Shown: piece by piece, positions 18,901 to 20,000 of the stretch
Layout of the letters: every line of letters starts with the position of its first letter
Numbering within the stretch: position 1 is the stretch's first letter
Source of the DNA: Chromera velia
Taxonomy: Eukaryota > Sar > Chromeraceae
NCBI GenBank assembly: GCA_018398765.1
Contig: JAHBMJ010001012.1
Span: 2,501 to 22,500, forward strand
Length of the DNA: 20,000 bases
Direction of reading: 5' to 3'
Made by a program: the position numbers and the translations under genes
Notes under the pieces: generated by a model
Seen by the model: the letters and a program-made list of their open reading frames with translations, nothing else
The model's database searches: none
What the model was told of the DNA's origin: nothing

Positions 18901-20000
18901 GATAACAGCAAGAAGGCTCAACAAGCTGTAGTGTAACGTGCACGCACATGTGTTTTCGTATGTTTGTTTCTTTCTGTGCAGCCCTGAAGGAGACAAACTG
19001 GCTGAAGCGTGCAGAGAAGAGTGCAAAGGCAGAAGCAAGTGAGAGGGTCCTCTCTCGTAGGTCTGTCTGGATGGGATGGGGTTATGCAACCCCCCCTGTG
19101 AGCAGCCAGACTTCTCCTTCTTCTTCCTCTTCTGCTCTCGGGGGTCTCTCCAGAGAATCTTCGGCCGAGATGGAGGGGGGCAGACGAGTGCATGAGGAAG
19201 AAGAAGAGGAGGGTCTTGGAATGAGAAGAGGAACAGCAAAGGAGAAACCGCTAGGGTGGAACGAAGGAGCAGGCATGCAAAGCCAAGAAGGTGCCAATCC
19301 TGTGGAGGGTAAGGAAAAAGAGAGAAGAAAAAAAGGAAGTGCGGACGACAGAAGGATCCCAAAGGAGACGGAAAAGGAAAAGGAGAGGAACAGACGGAGG
19401 GGAAGAAAAGGTCGGGGGGACATCATGGAGTGGCTACAGTCACCTGAAGGCAATGAGGAGGAGTTGCAATCTCAGGGGGGCACATATTTCTCTGTATCCT
19501 CCGACTTGGATCTTTATACCGGCACTTTAGGGCAGTATACCTCAACAGTTCGAGAGAGGGAGGCAGAAAAGAAAATCGGAAGCGCAAGGAGGGACGAGAG
19601 CTTGATGAACCAAGGGGGGTCGGGGGAATCAAAAGAGTTGACCAAAGCTGCATCAGATGCAGATTCTCCCAAATTGATAGGAGTTGAGGTAAAGGACAAA
19701 CAAAAAGAAAAAGAGGTTGAAAGGTCAGAAAGTGAAGTAGTATCACCGACTTCACACGAACGAAGACGGAGAGGGAGACAGAGTGGTCGTACACCTTCTC
19801 TCAGTCTGGCCTCCAGACAACAGCAGCAGCAGGAAGGACAAAATGAGGTTTCAGAACAAAGGCGTGCTGAGTTCTTTGAGAGGCTTTTTGAAGGACAGTC
19901 CGAGAGGAGAAGAGAGACACACAGACACGCAGAAGCCGGCTCGGCTGGGGGTTCTGACCGCTCGCTTTCTTTGGACTCTTCAGATAAAAGAAGAAGGACT
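9255..20000 (+). CDS. RluA/RluD-type RNA pseudouridine synthase with S4 domain, 16 exons, 3' end beyond window
   Basis: Exons: 9255-9378, 9824-9910, 10148-10289, 10578-10635, 10940-11319, 11909-11981, 13425-13478, 13630-13688, 14420-14579, 15121-15247, 15542-15577, 16262-16314, 16801-17030, 17481-17565, 18033-18537, 18982->20000. All phases agree and 1064 codons stay open. The family isomerises uridine to pseudouridine in rRNA or other RNA. Residues 1-41 are Arg-rich and nearly acid-free, like a mitochondrial presequence. S4 domain about 65-165 ([18 protein letters not shown]). Catalytic domain about 264-547: [75 protein letters not shown]. Ala315 replaces the catalytic Asp. TAA at 9252-9254 precedes the ATG in frame, fixing the start if exon 1 is right. 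Exons 2-14 are well supported by motifs; exon 1 less so. Confidence 0.85.
10104..10145 (+). repeat. (GT)n tract immediately before the exon 3 acceptor
   Basis: Around 21 GT units end in GCAG at the exon 3 splice site, in place of an ordinary polypyrimidine tract. Confidence 0.9.
10393..10499 (+). repeat. (GGAA)n/(GAAA)n purine microsatellite in intron 3
   Basis: Imperfect GGAA, GAAC and GAAA units. Lys/Glu/Gly-rich open frames across it are repeat artefacts. Confidence 0.9.
10728..10755 (+). repeat. (AG)n dinucleotide tract in intron 4
   Basis: Uninterrupted AG run between exons 4 and 5. Confidence 0.9.
12003..13222 (+). repeat. 1.2-kb compound (CAGA)n satellite inside intron 6
   Basis: Nearly pure CAGA/CACAGA sequence. 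Much of it is a 14-base unit, (CA)(CAGA)3, with interspersed variant units CACTTACAGACAGGCAGA in the left third. There is an undetermined base at 13007. Stop-free frames on both strands (Gln-Thr-Asp-Arg on plus, Cys-Leu-Ser-Val on minus) are a consequence of the repeat. It begins about 20 bases after the exon 6 donor and ends about 200 bases before exon 7. Confidence 0.95.
14593..14627 (+). repeat. (CTTT)n/T tract after the exon 9 donor
   Basis: A CTTT run turning into poly-T just inside intron 9. Confidence 0.85.
15079..15103 (+). repeat. Poly-C tract with an undetermined base, upstream of exon 10
   Basis: A C homopolymer of about 25 bases with N at 15094, about 17 bases before the ACTACAG acceptor of exon 10. 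It probably serves as the polypyrimidine tract, and the N suggests the length is uncertain in the assembly. Confidence 0.85.
15846..16261 (+). repeat. 105-bp tandem array carrying copies of the exon 12 acceptor and exon start
   Basis: Units start at 15846 (101 bases, degenerate), 15947, 16052 and 16157 (105 bases each, the latter three identical by eye). The true exon at 16262 begins with the same 34 bases, to CTCTGTA. Every unit ends GCCTGCAG and starts with the coding sequence for the [11 protein letters not shown] motif. In the array copies this runs into non-coding sequence with an in-frame TGA. The minus-strand 323-residue open frame is an artefact of the 105-base period. Confidence 0.95.
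16345..16445 (+). repeat. (GAAA)n(GGAA)n purine tract in intron 12
   Basis: Purine-only GAAA and GGAA runs starting about 30 bases after the exon 12 donor GTATGT. Confidence 0.9.
17808..17925 (+). repeat. Cluster of microsatellites in intron 14: (TC)n, (ATTC)n, (GGAT)n
   Basis: TC run 17808-17829, ATTC run 17858-17882, GGAT run 17897-17925, in quick succession between exons 14 and 15. Confidence 0.9.
17945..17987 (+). repeat. 12-bp inverted repeat (hairpin) in intron 14
   Basis: AGTGAATGAATG at 17945-17956 is perfectly complementary to CATTCATTCACT at 17976-17987, with a 19-base loop, about 45 bases before the exon 15 acceptor. Confidence 0.85.
18033..20000 (+). other. Exons 15-16: long low-complexity C-terminal extension
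   Basis: Residues 557-1064 and beyond follow the catalytic domain. They include a Gly-rich segment, a strongly acidic block (about 18310-18480, Glu/Gly/Asp), then a Lys/Arg/Glu/Ser-rich region with a QQQQQ run near 19828-19842. The exon 15 donor GTGGGC leaves one base, and exon 16 begins CC after TGTGCAG, giving GCC. The frame then stays open for 1017 bases to the window edge. No known domain is visible, and the stop codon lies outside the window. Confidence 0.7.

Overview
This is a piece of a eukaryotic nuclear genome. It has spliced genes with many short exons, GT..AG introns full of microsatellites, a low-complexity C-terminal extension on an enzyme gene, and no bacterial-style operons. 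The style (long simple-sequence introns, Glu/Gly/Ser-rich insertions in a housekeeping enzyme, Thr-rich Cys-repeat surface-type proteins) best fits a protist alga, for example a chromerid alveolate such as Chromera velia. That assignment is inference from style, not from a marker gene.

Layout. Positions 1-2957 hold simple repeats and weak open frames, with no gene I can defend. Positions 2958-5238 (+) are the 3' part of a gene for a Thr-rich, cysteine-rich repeat protein: four tandem domains of about 95 residues on two exons, whose junction is confirmed by restoration of a W-x-W motif. Positions 5239-6647 are an AT-rich intergenic stretch. Positions 6648-7855 (-) are a two-exon Cys-rich gene of unknown function, possibly with one more upstream exon near 8804-8995. 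Positions 9255 to beyond 20000 (+) are one large gene that I could assemble by hand into 16 exons. Every splice phase agrees and the frame stays open for 1064 codons to the window edge. It encodes an RluA/RluD-type RNA pseudouridine synthase with an Arg-rich, mitochondrial-like leader, an S4 RNA-binding domain, the catalytic domain, and a C-terminal extension of more than 500 residues.

The most unusual signals are: (1) the pseudouridine synthase has Ala where the catalytic Asp of the HRLD motif should be; (2) intron 11 of that gene holds a 105-bp tandem array in which every unit carries a copy of the 3' splice site plus the first 34 bases of exon 12; (3) the intron of the Cys-repeat gene holds a mirror-image case, a tandem array in which every unit carries a copy of the 5' splice site; (4) donors with C at +3 (GTCAGT) and GCAG acceptors dominate the enzyme gene; (5) a 1.2-kb (CAGA)n tract sits in the intron that splits the active-site region. 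The neighbouring genes show no functional link: the first two are convergent, and the second and third are divergent.
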